Assembly (NCBI RefSeq): GCF_029813785.1
Contig: NZ_JARVKY010000029.1
Span: 32,699-96,698 of the forward strand
Direction: 5' to 3'
DNA length: 64,000 nucleotides
Source of the DNA: Streptomyces sp. DH41
GTDB lineage: Bacteria > Actinomycetota > Actinomycetes > Streptomycetales > Streptomycetaceae
Below, one piece after another: positions 33,687 through 43,069 of the stretch (position 1 is its first letter; each line of letters opens with the position of its first letter). The notes beneath the pieces are model-generated. The model saw only the letters and a list, made by a program, of their open reading frames with translations. It made no database searches and was not told the origin of the DNA. The translations under genes and the position numbers were made by a program.

Positions 33687-34820
33687 GGGGGCCTGTCTGT
33701 CCGGGCCCAGCGTGGGGAACTGGCGGCGGGCCTGCGCGAACAGGGTGGGGTAGTCGGTGCCGTAGGTGACCGCGGCGGCGAAGAGGGCGTCGAGGGCCGC
33801 GCACAACGGGTCGGGTTCGGCCGCGGCGAGCAGCGCGGGCATCGCCATCGCCTGTCGTAGCGGGTTGTCGTGGCATCCGGCCGGCGAGTCCACCAGGGTG
33901 TGGGGGATGCGGTCGTCGGCGAAGAACCGGTCCCAGACCCGCTGGGGGTCGTCGAACGGCGCCGGCAGGCTCTCTCCGCGGTCCAGTGCGGCCAGCGCGG
34001 GCGTGATCCAGTCGACGTCGTCCAGCCCTGCCACGGTGAGGGCGCGGTGGGCGGCCCACCGGGCGAGACCGCGCTGCGTCGCCGGGCACGCCGCGTCGAC
34101 GGCGTCGAGCAGATCGCGGTCCAGCGGCACGAGCCCCCGGGCGTTGCAGCCGGCCTCGCGCACGCGTCGGCTGGGCAGCCGTCCGCCCCATGACAGCGCC
34201 TCAGTACGCTCCCGTGCGGCCTGCTCCGCCGCCCGCCGTTCCTCCCGCCGGCGGCGTTCGGCCGCGGCCCGCTGCTCGGGGGTGGGAGGCGGCGGCAGCC
34301 CGCGGGCGTGCCGGTGCCAGTGCGCGGCGCTGCGCGAGGTCTGCCGGACGACGAGGTCCTCGGCGGGCGGGGCCGGCCAGAACTGCAGCAGGTAGTGGTC
34401 GACCGGCGCACCGCCTTCGAGTACGGCGAGCTCCTCCTGACGCCCCCGGTCCATGCCGCGCCCGCAGTAGCGCACCCGGTGGTCGACCGGGAGCAGGTCC
34501 AGCGCGCACAGGGGGCCGTCGCCCCACGGCAGGACGACCGTCGAGGCGGAAGCCGGCTGGAAGGACGCCTCCACCACGTCCTCCCAGCCGTCGTCGAGCG
34601 GCGGCGGCGCACCGTGCACCTCGACGGTCAGACCGACGCGGCCGGTGTGCAGGCCCGTGACGAGGAAGAGGCGTCCGGGGACGGCCGCGCCGCACAGACC
34701 GTTGGCCTGCCCGGCGCAGGCCGGCGACGGGCCCGGGTCGTCCCCGTCCCGTCGGCTTCGGCTGTCCACGTAGAACTGCCCGTAACTGACGTGCAGTTCA
34801 CCGCTGTACACCGTCCGCAC
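33684..34820 (-). CDS. Hypothetical protein
   Basis: 378 aa from GTG 34820, which is preceded by GAGGAGGGGGCGG. I recognise no named family. The N-terminal third is beta-rich and Cys-containing (SYGQFYVDS, GLCGAAVPGRLFLVTGLHTG), the middle has a charged coil (AAAERRRREERRAAEQAAR), and the C-terminal half is helical. Arg/Ala and Pro-rich linkers suggest a multi-domain actinobacterial protein. The TAG stop is formed at the right end of the MITE-like element. Confidence 0.72.
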   Translation of the reverse strand: MRTVYSGELHVSYGQFYVDSRSRRDGDDPGPSPACAGQANGLCGAAVPGRLFLVTGLHTGRVGLTVEVHGAPPPLDDGWEDVVEASFQPASASTVVLPWGDGPLCALDLLPVDHRVRYCGRGMDRGRQEELAVLEGGAPVDHYLLQFWPAPPAEDLVVRQTSRSAAHWHRHARGLPPPPTPEQRAAAERRRREERRAAEQAARERTEALSWGGRLPSRRVREAGCNARGLVPLDRDLLDAVDAACPATQRGLARWAAHRALTVAGLDDVDWITPALAALDRGESLPAPFDDPQRVWDRFFADDRIPHTLVDSPAGCHDNPLRQAMAMPALLAAAEPDPLCAALDALFAAAVTYGTDYPTLFAQARRQFPTLGPDRQAP

Positions 34821-35100
34821 GGCCGCCCCCTCCTCACGTCCGGCTCCCAGAGGCCACCAGTATGCGGAGTGGGTCTGACAGTGAGGATGTTCCTGGCGTC
34901 GTTCGGCGGTCCGACTCCGGGTCCGACTGACGTCCGGCTGTCCGTCTGTTGAATCGCCGGCCGCCGAACGACGCCACCGCGTGTACTCGCGGGTGTCCGT
35001 GACCTCACAGGAGCTTGACCTCAGGTTCGTCGCCCACGAGGTCTGCAGGCACGTCAGCAGCACAGGCATCCGGAACACGGCGGGCTCGGGCGGAGCCAGC

Positions 35101-35625
35101 TCATGACGCCGACCGACTGCTGTCCGCGTCATCGAACGACGCGGCAGCAGTCAGGTGCTCGACGAACGTATGGAAGTCCGCGGCCAGTGGGAGCTCCGAG
35201 TCGCCCTCCACGTCGAACCACGTCACGGACGGCTCCCCGCGCTCGCCGCAGGTCCGGTAGTCGAGGGCGATCCAGCAGTGGCCATCACCGGAGAGCAGAA
35301 CGAGAGGTGAAGGAAGACCCCATTCCTCCACCAGGTAGCCCGAGTCCAGCAACGACGGCTGACCGTCGTCACGGCCGATGCCCCTCATGTCGTCGAACGG
35401 AACATGGTTCTCGCTCCATGACGTCGGCGCATCGGTCGGGAACGCGTTCCAGGCGTCCGCCACCAGGCCGCCGTTCTGGAGCCGCAGGATCTCCAGCAAC
35501 GCGGCCGGCAGACGGACACCGAGCCGGCGCTCGGCATCCTGAACGACCGCGTCGGTCAGCGGTGGCTGAACCCCGTACAGGCCCTCGCCCCAGAACGTCG
35601 CCTTGACCTCATCAAACCGAGCCAC
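35101..35625 (-). CDS. SMI1/KNR4 (SUKH) family protein
   Basis: 174 aa SUKH-1 domain protein. Typical features are AERRLGVRLPAALLEILRLQNGG near residues 32-54, VPFDDMRGIG, the segment LLSGDGHCWIALDY and VTWFDVEGD. The family supplies immunity to polymorphic and contact-dependent toxins, but many Streptomyces members are orphan. No toxin gene is adjacent. Starts at a GTG (35625). The 280 bp between this gene and the next one (34821-35100) hold no recognisable feature. Confidence 0.88.
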   Translation of the reverse strand: MARFDEVKATFWGEGLYGVQPPLTDAVVQDAERRLGVRLPAALLEILRLQNGGLVADAWNAFPTDAPTSWSENHVPFDDMRGIGRDDGQPSLLDSGYLVEEWGLPSPLVLLSGDGHCWIALDYRTCGERGEPSVTWFDVEGDSELPLAADFHTFVEHLTAAASFDDADSSRSAS

Positions 35626-35695
35626 GAACGCATCCTATGGACCTCGCGGCCCGGCTTGACGATCTACAGGAGCTTCGAGGGTGCGCCGACGACCG

Positions 35696-36124
35696 TCAGC
35701 GTGCCCCCGGCACGTCCTCCGTGACGCCGTTCAGCGGCGAGGCCGGGTCGCTGCCGTAGGGGCGGGTGAAGGCCTCCATGCCGTGCCCCGACGGGTCGGC
35801 GAAGTACACGCCCCGTCCGCCGTCGCCGCGGTTGATCCGGCGCGGGTGCCGACCGTGCGGGTCGGCGTGGATGGGGATCCCGTCCTCGACCAGCCGGGCG
35901 AGGATCGTGTCGAACTCGTCCTCGGAGACGAGGAACGCGTAGTGCTGGGTCGGGATGTCGATGTCGACGGTGGCGAAATCGAGGGTGACGCCGTTGGCGG
36001 TCGTCACGGGCAGGAAGACTCCGGCCGGCTCACCGACCTCCAGCCCCAGGATCGAGGCGAGGAAATGAGCGGACTTCTCCCGGTCCCGGGAGAGAACGAT
36101 GGTGTGGTTGAACTCGACTGACAC
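35696..36124 (-). CDS. VOC (glyoxalase/bleomycin-resistance) family protein
   Basis: 142 aa with two beta-alpha-beta-beta-beta modules. The first has FNHTIVLSRDREKSAHFLA with a metal His, the second YFADPSGHGMEAFTR with the C-terminal Glu. A central metal site of the family type (His/Glu) is plausible. Glyoxalase, dioxygenase and drug-binding members are possible. GTG 36124 gives the usual N-terminus. Confidence 0.88.
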   Translation of the reverse strand: MSVEFNHTIVLSRDREKSAHFLASILGLEVGEPAGVFLPVTTANGVTLDFATVDIDIPTQHYAFLVSEDEFDTILARLVEDGIPIHADPHGRHPRRINRGDGGRGVYFADPSGHGMEAFTRPYGSDPASPLNGVTEDVPGAR

Positions 36125-36479
36125 GGGTGAATGCCTCCACGGGCATCTCCGCGGCGCCTCCATGCCTCACCCGGACGGTGACCGACACGCGATGCCGCGC
36201 CGTGGATCCTAGACGAGGTGGATCGAGGTGTCGACACCCCGCGGGATTCCCTGCCGGCGCCTGGGTGAGGGTCCGTTGACCGCGCGGGAGTGATGCCGCG
36301 GGTGCTGACGGGATGTCCGGAAGCGGCTCTGACCACCGCCCTTCTCCGGACCCGCACCGTCACGCCCGTGACCCGGAGCAGGCCGCACGGGTTCACTTCG
36401 ACGGGTGGACCCGGCGGCCTCGAACGCCGGACGGCCGCGCGGACAGGCGCCGGGCCCCGCGGGCCCCGGCGCTCGTTCC
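36125..36479. other. Intergenic region, no feature found
   Basis: 355 bp between two minus-strand genes. Open frames here are uncharacteristic in codon use; I see neither a clear promoter nor a hairpin. Confidence 0.4.
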
Positions 36480-36905
36480 TCAGGTGGACGCCTGGTCGCT
36501 GTCCTTCATCGCGCCCCAGCCGTGCCAGCGCTCGACCTCGACCCAGGCGCTGACCCGGGCACGGACCCGGTCCGGGTAGGGGTTGCCCGTGTAGTGCCGG
36601 GAGAGACGGTCGATGCCGGTGAGGCCCTCGTCGTCGCGGGTCTCGGTGACGCGGCCGATGAGCGTGACGTGCGTGTACCAGTCGTCGCCCGCGAGGACGG
36701 TGAGGGTCACGCGGGGGTCCCGGCGCACGTGCTTGAGACGTACCCGGCCCTCGTCGAAGTTGATCAGGACCCGGCCGTCGTCCTCCCACAGGTACCAGGT
36801 GGGCGTGGAGACGGGCGCGCCGTCCGAGCGGAGGGTGGCCATGACGCAGGGGTTGGGGCGGCGCAGCAGTTCGACGGCCTCGGGCGGCAGCGGCGGCTTG
36901 GACAT
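36480..36905 (-). CDS. PPOX-class F420-dependent oxidoreductase-like protein
   Basis: 141 aa split beta-barrel protein of the pyridoxamine 5'-phosphate oxidase superfamily. Seen are PCVMATLRSDGAPVSTPTWYLWEDD, KHVRRDPRVTLTVL and the C-terminal WVEVERWHGWG. Such short Streptomyces proteins usually bind F420 or a flavin and reduce varied substrates. It lies on its own, 89 bp before the next minus-strand gene. Confidence 0.9.
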   Translation of the reverse strand: MSKPPLPPEAVELLRRPNPCVMATLRSDGAPVSTPTWYLWEDDGRVLINFDEGRVRLKHVRRDPRVTLTVLAGDDWYTHVTLIGRVTETRDDEGLTGIDRLSRHYTGNPYPDRVRARVSAWVEVERWHGWGAMKDSDQAST

Positions 36906-36994
36906 GCGGACTCCTCTGATCTCGATGTGTGCCGGGACGGCGTCGGCGTCCCGGTCGTTCCGGTCGTTGCGCTCACCCGGTACCCCGGGTGAGC

Positions 36995-37921
36995 TCAGTC
37001 GGACAGCTTCGCGGACGGCTTGTCGGAAGGCTCGTCGGACAGTTTCTCTTCGAAGCTGGCGAAGTACGCCGCCGCCATGTCCTCGTCCCCGTGTCCCCGC
37101 GCCGCGGCGCGCGCCAGGCGTTCGGCGCCGGCGGCGGCCACGTCCAGCCGGACGCCGTTCGCCTCGCCCGCCTCGACGATCAGCCGGGCGTCCTTCGCGG
37201 CGGTGGTGACGGCGAACTGGGCCGGCGTCAGCGCGCCGTCACGGATCAGGCCGGCCTTGGCGCGCAGGTAGCCCATGTCGAGCGGTCCTCCGGCGATGGC
37301 GTCGAAGAATCCGTCGGGGTCCACGCCCAGCGCCTTGGCGAGTGCCAGGACCTCGCCGGCCGCGTTGGTGGCGGCCAGGACCCAGCTGTTGGCCACCAGC
37401 TTCAGCCGGGTGGCGCTGCCGGCCGCGCCGTCCTCGCCGGTCCACACCGTGCGGGAGCCGACGGCGTCGAACACGGGCGTCACCGCCTCCCGTGCGTGGG
37501 ACGGGCCGGCCGCCAGGACCAGGAGCTGACCGGCCTCGGCGGGCGCGCGGGTGCCGAGGACGGGGGCGTCGAAGAAGACGAGGCCGTGTTCGTGGGCGAA
37601 GGCGGCCAGGTCGGCGACCGCGTCGACGCCGGCGGTGGTCGACTGCGCCCACGCGGTGCCGGGGCGCAGGCCGAGGGCGGACTGCCGCATGACGTCGAGA
37701 GCGGCCGGGCCGTCGTAGAGCATGGTGAGGACGACATCGGCGCCCCGCACCGCCTCCTGGGGACCGGCGGCGACGTGCGCGCCGTCGGCGGCCAGCGACT
37801 CGGCCTTGTCCCGGCTGCGGTTCCAGACCCGGACGGTGTGTCCGGCGCGGGCGAGGTTGCGGGCCATCGCGGCACCCATGATGCCGGTGCCCAGGACACT
37901 CACGGTGAGTTGGTCGGTCAT
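36995..37921 (-). CDS. 3-hydroxyisobutyrate dehydrogenase-family oxidoreductase
   Basis: 308 aa beta-hydroxyacid dehydrogenase. The NAD(P) loop is VLGTGIMGAAMARNLARAG and the next strand carries WNRSRDKAESL, suggesting NADP preference. The substrate-binding region has APVLGTRAPAEAG and the catalytic Lys in TRLKLVANSW. The C-terminus is a Ser/Asp/Lys repeat (KLSDEPSDKPSAKLSD). Substrates could be hydroxyisobutyrate, tartronate semialdehyde or an imine; undetermined. Confidence 0.92.
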   Translation of the reverse strand: MTDQLTVSVLGTGIMGAAMARNLARAGHTVRVWNRSRDKAESLAADGAHVAAGPQEAVRGADVVLTMLYDGPAALDVMRQSALGLRPGTAWAQSTTAGVDAVADLAAFAHEHGLVFFDAPVLGTRAPAEAGQLLVLAAGPSHAREAVTPVFDAVGSRTVWTGEDGAAGSATRLKLVANSWVLAATNAAGEVLALAKALGVDPDGFFDAIAGGPLDMGYLRAKAGLIRDGALTPAQFAVTTAAKDARLIVEAGEANGVRLDVAAAGAERLARAAARGHGDEDMAAAYFASFEEKLSDEPSDKPSAKLSD

Positions 37922-38018
37922 GACGTCGGCCTTCTGTCCGTACGGTCGGGGCCCGGGGTCGCGGGCCCCGGTGATCAGCCTGCCACCCGGGCGCGCGGCT
38001 GTCCCGTACGGTACGGCC

Positions 38019-38474
38019 GTGAGCGCCTACCCCGATGACACCGACCGCACCGTCCCCGGCCGTTACGGCCCCGCCGCCACCACCGAGGCCGACGCCCGGG
38101 ACGTGGGCCGGGTGCGTACCGAGTACTCCCCCGCGCACGACGGGGACCCCGATCCCGGCGAGATCGTCTGGACGTGGGTGCCCTACGAGGAGAACGACGG
38201 GCGGGGCAAGGACCGGCCGGTGCTCGTCGTCGCCCGGGAGGCGGGCGGCACGGTGCTGGCCGTGCGGTTGTCCAGCCGGCGGCATGACGGGAACCGGGAC
38301 TGGGTGCCGATCGGGAGCGGGCCCTGGGACCGCTCGGGGCGCGACTCGTGGGTCGACGTGGACCGGGTGCTCAGGCTGCACGACGCCGGTATGCGCCGTG
38401 AGGCGTGCGCCCTGGACCGGATGCGGTTCGACCTCGTACGGCAGCGGCTGCGGGAGCGCTACGGCTGGAGCTGA
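38019..38474 (+). CDS. PemK/MazF-like protein
   Basis: 151 aa from GTG 38019. The PemK/MazF N-terminal motif is recognisable as PGEIVWTWVPYEENDGRGKDRPVLVV, with a typical second strand RLSSRRHDGN. It has a 45-residue hydrophilic N-terminal extension and no obvious adjacent antitoxin gene. Its 3' end overlaps the convergent PARG-like gene by 16 bp. Such proteins are abundant in Streptomyces and need not be toxic. Confidence 0.75.
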   Translation: MSAYPDDTDRTVPGRYGPAATTEADARDVGRVRTEYSPAHDGDPDPGEIVWTWVPYEENDGRGKDRPVLVVAREAGGTVLAVRLSSRRHDGNRDWVPIGSGPWDRSGRDSWVDVDRVLRLHDAGMRREACALDRMRFDLVRQRLRERYGWS

Positions 38475-39298
38475 CCGGGGCTGTCCGCCCCTTCCGGGAA
38501 GGCGCGCGCGAAAGCGTCCCGTACCGTGCCGCCCGGAGTGCGGTCCAGGATGCCGAACGTCACCCGCTCGAAGGTGGCCGCGAACCGTCCGCCGGGCCCG
38601 AGCAGCGTCCGGAAGGCGCCCGCGACCTGCGCGGGGTCGTTGCGGAACACCCCGCAGCCCCAGGCGCCGAGCACCAGCCGGCGGTATCCGTGGGCGGCCG
38701 CCGTCTCCAGCACCCGCTCGGCGCGTGCGGCCAGGGCGGCGGGCAGCTCGGCGGCGCGTTGTGGTGCCGTACGCAGCACCACGCCCGCGTTGGGTGCGGC
38801 GGAGGTGAGGAAGCCCGCGGTGTACGGCTCGTCCAGCAGCCGGCCGCGGTCGTCGCGGAAGACGGGCACGCCGGGCGAGTGGATGACGCGGTCCGTGTAG
38901 AACGGGTCGCGATGGGCCCGGTGGTGGTCGTAGAACTCGCGCGCCCGCAGCAGGCAGGTGTACAGGGCGGAGGCCCGGCACACGGCCTCCTCCTGGGCCT
39001 GGGCACCGTTCAGATAGCCGCCGCCGGGATTTCGAGCGGAGGCGAAGTTCAGCACGGCGACCTCCCCGCCGAGGCGGCGGGCGGCCTCCAGACTGCTCTC
39101 GCCGGTGACCTCCCAGACCGTCCGCACCGGGGCGGACGGAGCCGGCTCCACGGGCCCCGGACCGAACATCCGCGTGCGCTCGCGTGCCTCCTCGACCGCC
39201 GCGGCGATCGGCACCTCGCGCCCGTCGGACGCGCGGTAGGACCCCGCCATCACGATCTGCTCGGTCTGCTGTGCGATGCCCCGCAGGCGCGCGCTCAT
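38459..39298 (-). CDS. TIGR02452/PARG-type macrodomain protein (bacterial poly(ADP-ribose) glycohydrolase-like)
   Basis: 279 aa. The core is a macrodomain with VLNFASARNPGGGYLNGA and QAQEEAVCRAS, i.e. the GGG-x6-8-QEE catalytic signature of bacterial-type PARG. VIHSPGVPVFR and LVLGAWGCGVFRNDP complete the family. It is predicted to cleave ADP-ribose linkages, reversing ADP-ribosylation, in the cytoplasm. ATG 39298 (MSARLRGIAQQ) is chosen. Overlaps the MazF-like gene tail-to-tail. The 287 bp region to egtA (39299-39585) shows no further feature. Confidence 0.9.
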   Translation of the reverse strand: MSARLRGIAQQTEQIVMAGSYRASDGREVPIAAAVEEARERTRMFGPGPVEPAPSAPVRTVWEVTGESSLEAARRLGGEVAVLNFASARNPGGGYLNGAQAQEEAVCRASALYTCLLRAREFYDHHRAHRDPFYTDRVIHSPGVPVFRDDRGRLLDEPYTAGFLTSAAPNAGVVLRTAPQRAAELPAALAARAERVLETAAAHGYRRLVLGAWGCGVFRNDPAQVAGAFRTLLGPGGRFAATFERVTFGILDRTPGGTVRDAFARAFPEGADSPGQLQP

Positions 39299-39585
39299 GG
39301 CGCCACCCCCGTGGGCGCCATGACCGCGCACCGCGCGGTCTCCCCCGTCGTGCTCATGCGGGAATCCTGAGCGATGCTGGGGAGGCGGTGCAACGGAGTT
39401 TCCCGTCCCGGGAACGACGGGGAAAGCCCCCGGAAACGGACGGGTGGCGGAGATTACCGAGCCGATACGTCCCGGTATGCACCCTTGTGCGGAGCCGCAT
39501 GAGGGTCTTGGGTGGGACGAGTGTGCCGACCCGGCCCACTGCAGAAGGGTCGGCGGCATGGATGGAATCTCAGGAGGATCCCGAC

Positions 39586-40887
39586 ATGTCCGATGCGGTA
39601 AGTGGCTGCACCCGGCCACGCACCACTGTCACCGAAGCCGAGGTCGAGGCGCTGGTCCACGGCATCTGCTTCAAGACCGGTCCGCCCACGCGCCTCGGCG
39701 TCGAAGTGGAATGGCTCGTCCACGACCTGCGCGCGCCCCGGCTCCCCGTGTCACCCGAACGGCTGCGCGCGATGTACGCCACCCTGCGCGCCGTGCCCCT
39801 GAGGTCGGCGCTGACCGTCGAGCCCGGTGGCCAGCTGGAGTTGAGCTCGCTCCCCGCCGCCTCCCTGATGGAGTGCGTCGATTCCGTCTCCGCCGACCTC
39901 GACGCCGTCCGGGCGGTCCTGCGCCAGGACGGTCTCGCCCTCGTCGGTCTCGGCCACGCCCCCTGGCACACGCCCCGCCGCTACCTGCGGCAACCGCGGT
40001 ACGACGCCATGGAGGCCTGCCTCGACCGCACCGGCCCCGGCGGCCGCTTCATGATGCGCGCCTCGGCGTCCGTGCAGGTGTGTGTGGACGCCGGGCACGA
40101 GGAACCCGGCCCGCTCGGTCACGTACGCCGCTGGTGGCTGGCCCATCAGCTGGGCGCGGTCCTCGTGGCCGCGTTCGCCAACTCCCCGCTGGCCGACGGC
40201 CGGCCCACCGGCTGGCGGTCCACCCGGCAGCTGCGGTGGACGCAGATCGGCACCGGCCGGGCGGGCGGCCCCCCGCTGGACTCCGACCCGCGCGGCGCCT
40301 GGACCCGGCACGTCCTTCAGGCGCCGGTGATGTGCGTACGCCGGGACGACGGGCCGTGGGACGTACCGGACGGTCTGACCTTCCGGGAGTGGATCAGGAG
40401 CGGGGCGCCGGGCGCGCCGACCCGCGAGGACCTCGACTACCACCTCACCACCCTGTTCCCGCCGGTCCGGCCGCGCGGCCACCTGGAGCTGCGCATGATC
40501 GACGCGCAGCCCGGGGACGACGGGTGGATGGTGCCGCTCGCCGTGACGGCGGCGCTGTTCGACGACGCGGAGGCCACCGAGACCGCCTACCGGGCCGTGA
40601 AGCCGCTCGCCGAGCGCACGCTGGGCCTGCCCGCCCCGCACAACCCGCTGTACCGGGACGCGGCCCGTCTCGCCCTCACCGATCCGGAGCTGCGCGAGGC
40701 GGCCGTCGTGTGCTTCACGGCGGCTCTCGCCGCCCTGCCCCGGCTCGGCGCCACCACCGAGGTGAGGGACGCCGTAGCGGCGTACCTGGAGCGCTACGTG
40801 GTCAGAGGCCGCTGCCCCGCCGACGACCTGCTGGAGACGCCGGACGGCGCGAGCCGTGGCCCGCACGGGAGGGAGACCCGCCCATGA
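39586..40887 (+). CDS. egtA: Gamma-glutamylcysteine synthetase EgtA (ergothioneine biosynthesis)
   Basis: 433 aa glutamate-cysteine ligase of the EgtA type. It makes gamma-Glu-Cys, the thiol donor for the EgtB reaction. Seen are GVEVEWLVHDL, TVEPGGQLELSS (ATP/Glu site), RFMMRASASVQVCVDAG and HLELRMIDAQPGDDG. ATG 39586 is preceded by AGGAGG eight bases away; the open frame upstream has poor coding character. First gene of the egtABCD operon, overlapping egtB by 4 bp (ATGA). Confidence 0.95.
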   Translation: MSDAVSGCTRPRTTVTEAEVEALVHGICFKTGPPTRLGVEVEWLVHDLRAPRLPVSPERLRAMYATLRAVPLRSALTVEPGGQLELSSLPAASLMECVDSVSADLDAVRAVLRQDGLALVGLGHAPWHTPRRYLRQPRYDAMEACLDRTGPGGRFMMRASASVQVCVDAGHEEPGPLGHVRRWWLAHQLGAVLVAAFANSPLADGRPTGWRSTRQLRWTQIGTGRAGGPPLDSDPRGAWTRHVLQAPVMCVRRDDGPWDVPDGLTFREWIRSGAPGAPTREDLDYHLTTLFPPVRPRGHLELRMIDAQPGDDGWMVPLAVTAALFDDAEATETAYRAVKPLAERTLGLPAPHNPLYRDAARLALTDPELREAAVVCFTAALAALPRLGATTEVRDAVAAYLERYVVRGRCPADDLLETPDGASRGPHGRETRP

Positions 40888-42269
40888 CCGACCCCGCCAT
40901 CACCACCGCGACCACCTCTGAGTCCGGCACCGCCGCCGTTTCCGGCACCGCCGCCGAAGCGTCCGTCGACGCCGAGGCCCTGCGCGAGCGGGCCCTGGCC
41001 ACGCTCGTCACGGCCCGCGACCGCACCACGCTGCTGACCAGCTGTGTGGAGGGCCCCGACCTGACCGCCCAGGTGTCACCGCTGATGTCCCCGCTGGTGT
41101 GGGACCTGGCGCACATAGGCAACCAGGAGGAGCAGTGGCTGCTGCGCGCCGTCGCCGGGCAGGAGGCGATACGGCCCGAGATCGACAGCCTCTACGACGC
41201 CTTCGAGCATCCGCGCGCCGAGCGGCCGAAGCTGCCGCTGCTGTCGCCCGCCGAGGCCCGCCGGTACGCGGCCGACGTGCGCGGACGGGCCCTGGACGTG
41301 CTGGAGAGCACCGCGTTCCACGGGACGCGGCTGACTGAGGCGGGTTTCGCCTTCGGGATGATCGCCCAGCACGAGCAGCAGCACGACGAGACGATGTTGA
41401 TCACCCATCAGCTCCGCAGGGGTCCGCAGGCCCTGACCGCCCCGGACCCGGCCCCCGTGCCGCTGTTCACCGGTCCGGCCGAGGTCCTGGTGCCCGGCGG
41501 CCCGTTCACGATGGGCACGTCGACCGAGCCGTGGGCCCTGGACAACGAACGCCCCGCGCACCGGCGCGAGGTGGCGCCGTACTACCTCGACACCACGCCG
41601 GTGACCAACGGCGCCTACCAGGCGTTCATCGACGACGGCGGCTACGACGACCCGCGCTGGTGGACCCCTCGGGGCTGGGACCACGTCCGCCGGTACTCCG
41701 TCACCGCCCCGCTCTTCTGGCACCGGGACGGCGGGCAGTGGCTGCGGCGCCGCTTCGGGGTCACCGAGGCGGTCCCGGCCGACGAGCCGGTGGTGCACGT
41801 GTGCTGGTACGAGGCGGACGCGTACGCCCGCTGGGCCGGACGGCGGCTGCCCACCGAGGCCGAGTGGGAGAAGGCGGCCAGGTACGACCCGGCCGGGGAC
41901 CGCTCGGCCCGCTATCCGTGGGGCGACGCCGACCCGGGCCCGGAGCACGCCAACCTCGGCCAGCGCCATCTGCGTCCGGCGCCCGCGGGCAGCTATCCGG
42001 CGGGCGAGTCACCGCTCGGCGTACGGCAGTTGATCGGCGATGTCTGGGAGTGGACGTCGAGCGACTTCGCCCCGTACCCGGGCTTCAGGGCGTTCCCGTA
42101 CAAGGAGTACTCGGAGGTGTTCTTCGGGCCCGAGTACAAGGTGCTGCGCGGCGGTTCCTTCGCGGTGGACGCGGTGGCCTGCCGGGGCACGTTCCGCAAC
42201 TGGGACTATCCGGTCCGGCGGCAGATCTTCTCCGGGTTCCGCACCGCCCGTACGGCGGAGGGGTCCTGA
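40884..42269 (+). CDS. egtB: Hercynine oxygenase / sulfoxide synthase EgtB
   Basis: 461 aa non-haem iron enzyme forming the C-S bond between hercynine and gamma-Glu-Cys with O2. An N-terminal DinB-like bundle carries the iron His residues, HIGNQEEQ and HEQQHDETM, and the C-terminal formylglycine-generating-like domain has VLVPGGPFTMGTS, RRLPTEAEWEKAARY and LRGGSFAV with FRTARTAEGS at the end. The N-terminus is Thr/Ala-rich. Overlaps egtA (ATGA) and egtC (TGATG), so translational coupling is likely. Confidence 0.96.
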   Translation: MTDPAITTATTSESGTAAVSGTAAEASVDAEALRERALATLVTARDRTTLLTSCVEGPDLTAQVSPLMSPLVWDLAHIGNQEEQWLLRAVAGQEAIRPEIDSLYDAFEHPRAERPKLPLLSPAEARRYAADVRGRALDVLESTAFHGTRLTEAGFAFGMIAQHEQQHDETMLITHQLRRGPQALTAPDPAPVPLFTGPAEVLVPGGPFTMGTSTEPWALDNERPAHRREVAPYYLDTTPVTNGAYQAFIDDGGYDDPRWWTPRGWDHVRRYSVTAPLFWHRDGGQWLRRRFGVTEAVPADEPVVHVCWYEADAYARWAGRRLPTEAEWEKAARYDPAGDRSARYPWGDADPGPEHANLGQRHLRPAPAGSYPAGESPLGVRQLIGDVWEWTSSDFAPYPGFRAFPYKEYSEVFFGPEYKVLRGGSFAVDAVACRGTFRNWDYPVRRQIFSGFRTARTAEGS

Positions 42270-43069
42270 TGTGCCGTCACCTCGCCTATGTGGGCTCCGA
42301 GGAGGCTCTCGGCCGGCTGCTCGTGGCTCCGCCGCACGCCCTGTACCGCCAGTCCTGGGCGCCCCGGCACCAGCGGTACGGCACGGTCAACGCCGACGGT
42401 TTCGGTGTCGGCTGGTACGCCGGGGGTGACCCGGTGCCGGCGCGGTACCGCCGGGCAGGGCCGATCTGGGCCGACCGGTCCTTCGCCGATCTGGCCCGGG
42501 TGGTGCGGACCGGCGCGCTGCTCGCCGCCGTACGGGACGCGACGCTCTCGGGCGCCGACGCGGAGGCCGCCGCGGCGCCGTTCGCCGCGGAAACCTGGCT
42601 GTTCAGCCACAACGGTGCCGTGTCGGGCTGGCCCGGCTCGCTGGCGCGGACGGCCGGGACACTGCCGCCGGAGGACCTGCTGTCACTGGAGGCCCGCAAC
42701 GACTCGGCACTCGTGTGGGCGCTGGTACTGGCCCGGCTGCGCGCCGGGGACGACGCGGGCCGGGCGCTCGGCGAGACGGTGCTGGAGGTCGCCGCGGCGG
42801 CCCCCGCCTCCCGGCTCAACCTGCTGCTCACCGGCGGTGACACCATCACCGCCACCACCTGGGGCGACACCCTGTGGTACCTGGCCCGCCCCGGGGGCGG
42901 CACGGTCGTCGCCTCGGAGCCGTACGACGACGACCCGCACTGGCAGGAGGTCCCCGACCGCACCCTGCTCGCGGCGAACCGCACGGAGGTGCTGCTCACT
43001 CCGCTCAAGGACCCGGGCGACACCGCCCTCGCAGACGCTTTCGTCTCTCCGAAGGAGCCCCGTACGTGA
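42269..43069 (+). CDS. egtC: Gamma-glutamyl amidohydrolase EgtC
   Basis: 266 aa class-II glutamine-amidotransferase-fold enzyme that removes the Glu from the EgtB product. Catalytic Cys2 follows the initiator Met (MCRHLAYVG). NADGFGVGWY and WLFSHNGAVSGWP are the usual binding loops and NDSALVWAL the C-terminal one. Start ATG overlaps the egtB stop; the stop overlaps the egtD GTG. Confidence 0.96.
   Translation: MCRHLAYVGSEEALGRLLVAPPHALYRQSWAPRHQRYGTVNADGFGVGWYAGGDPVPARYRRAGPIWADRSFADLARVVRTGALLAAVRDATLSGADAEAAAAPFAAETWLFSHNGAVSGWPGSLARTAGTLPPEDLLSLEARNDSALVWALVLARLRAGDDAGRALGETVLEVAAAAPASRLNLLLTGGDTITATTWGDTLWYLARPGGGTVVASEPYDDDPHWQEVPDRTLLAANRTEVLLTPLKDPGDTALADAFVSPKEPRT

Noticed and set aside
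39184..39585. In-frame upstream extension of EgtA
   Set aside because: No ribosome site, arginine/proline-rich noise; ATG 39586 follows AGGAGG and matches the family start.
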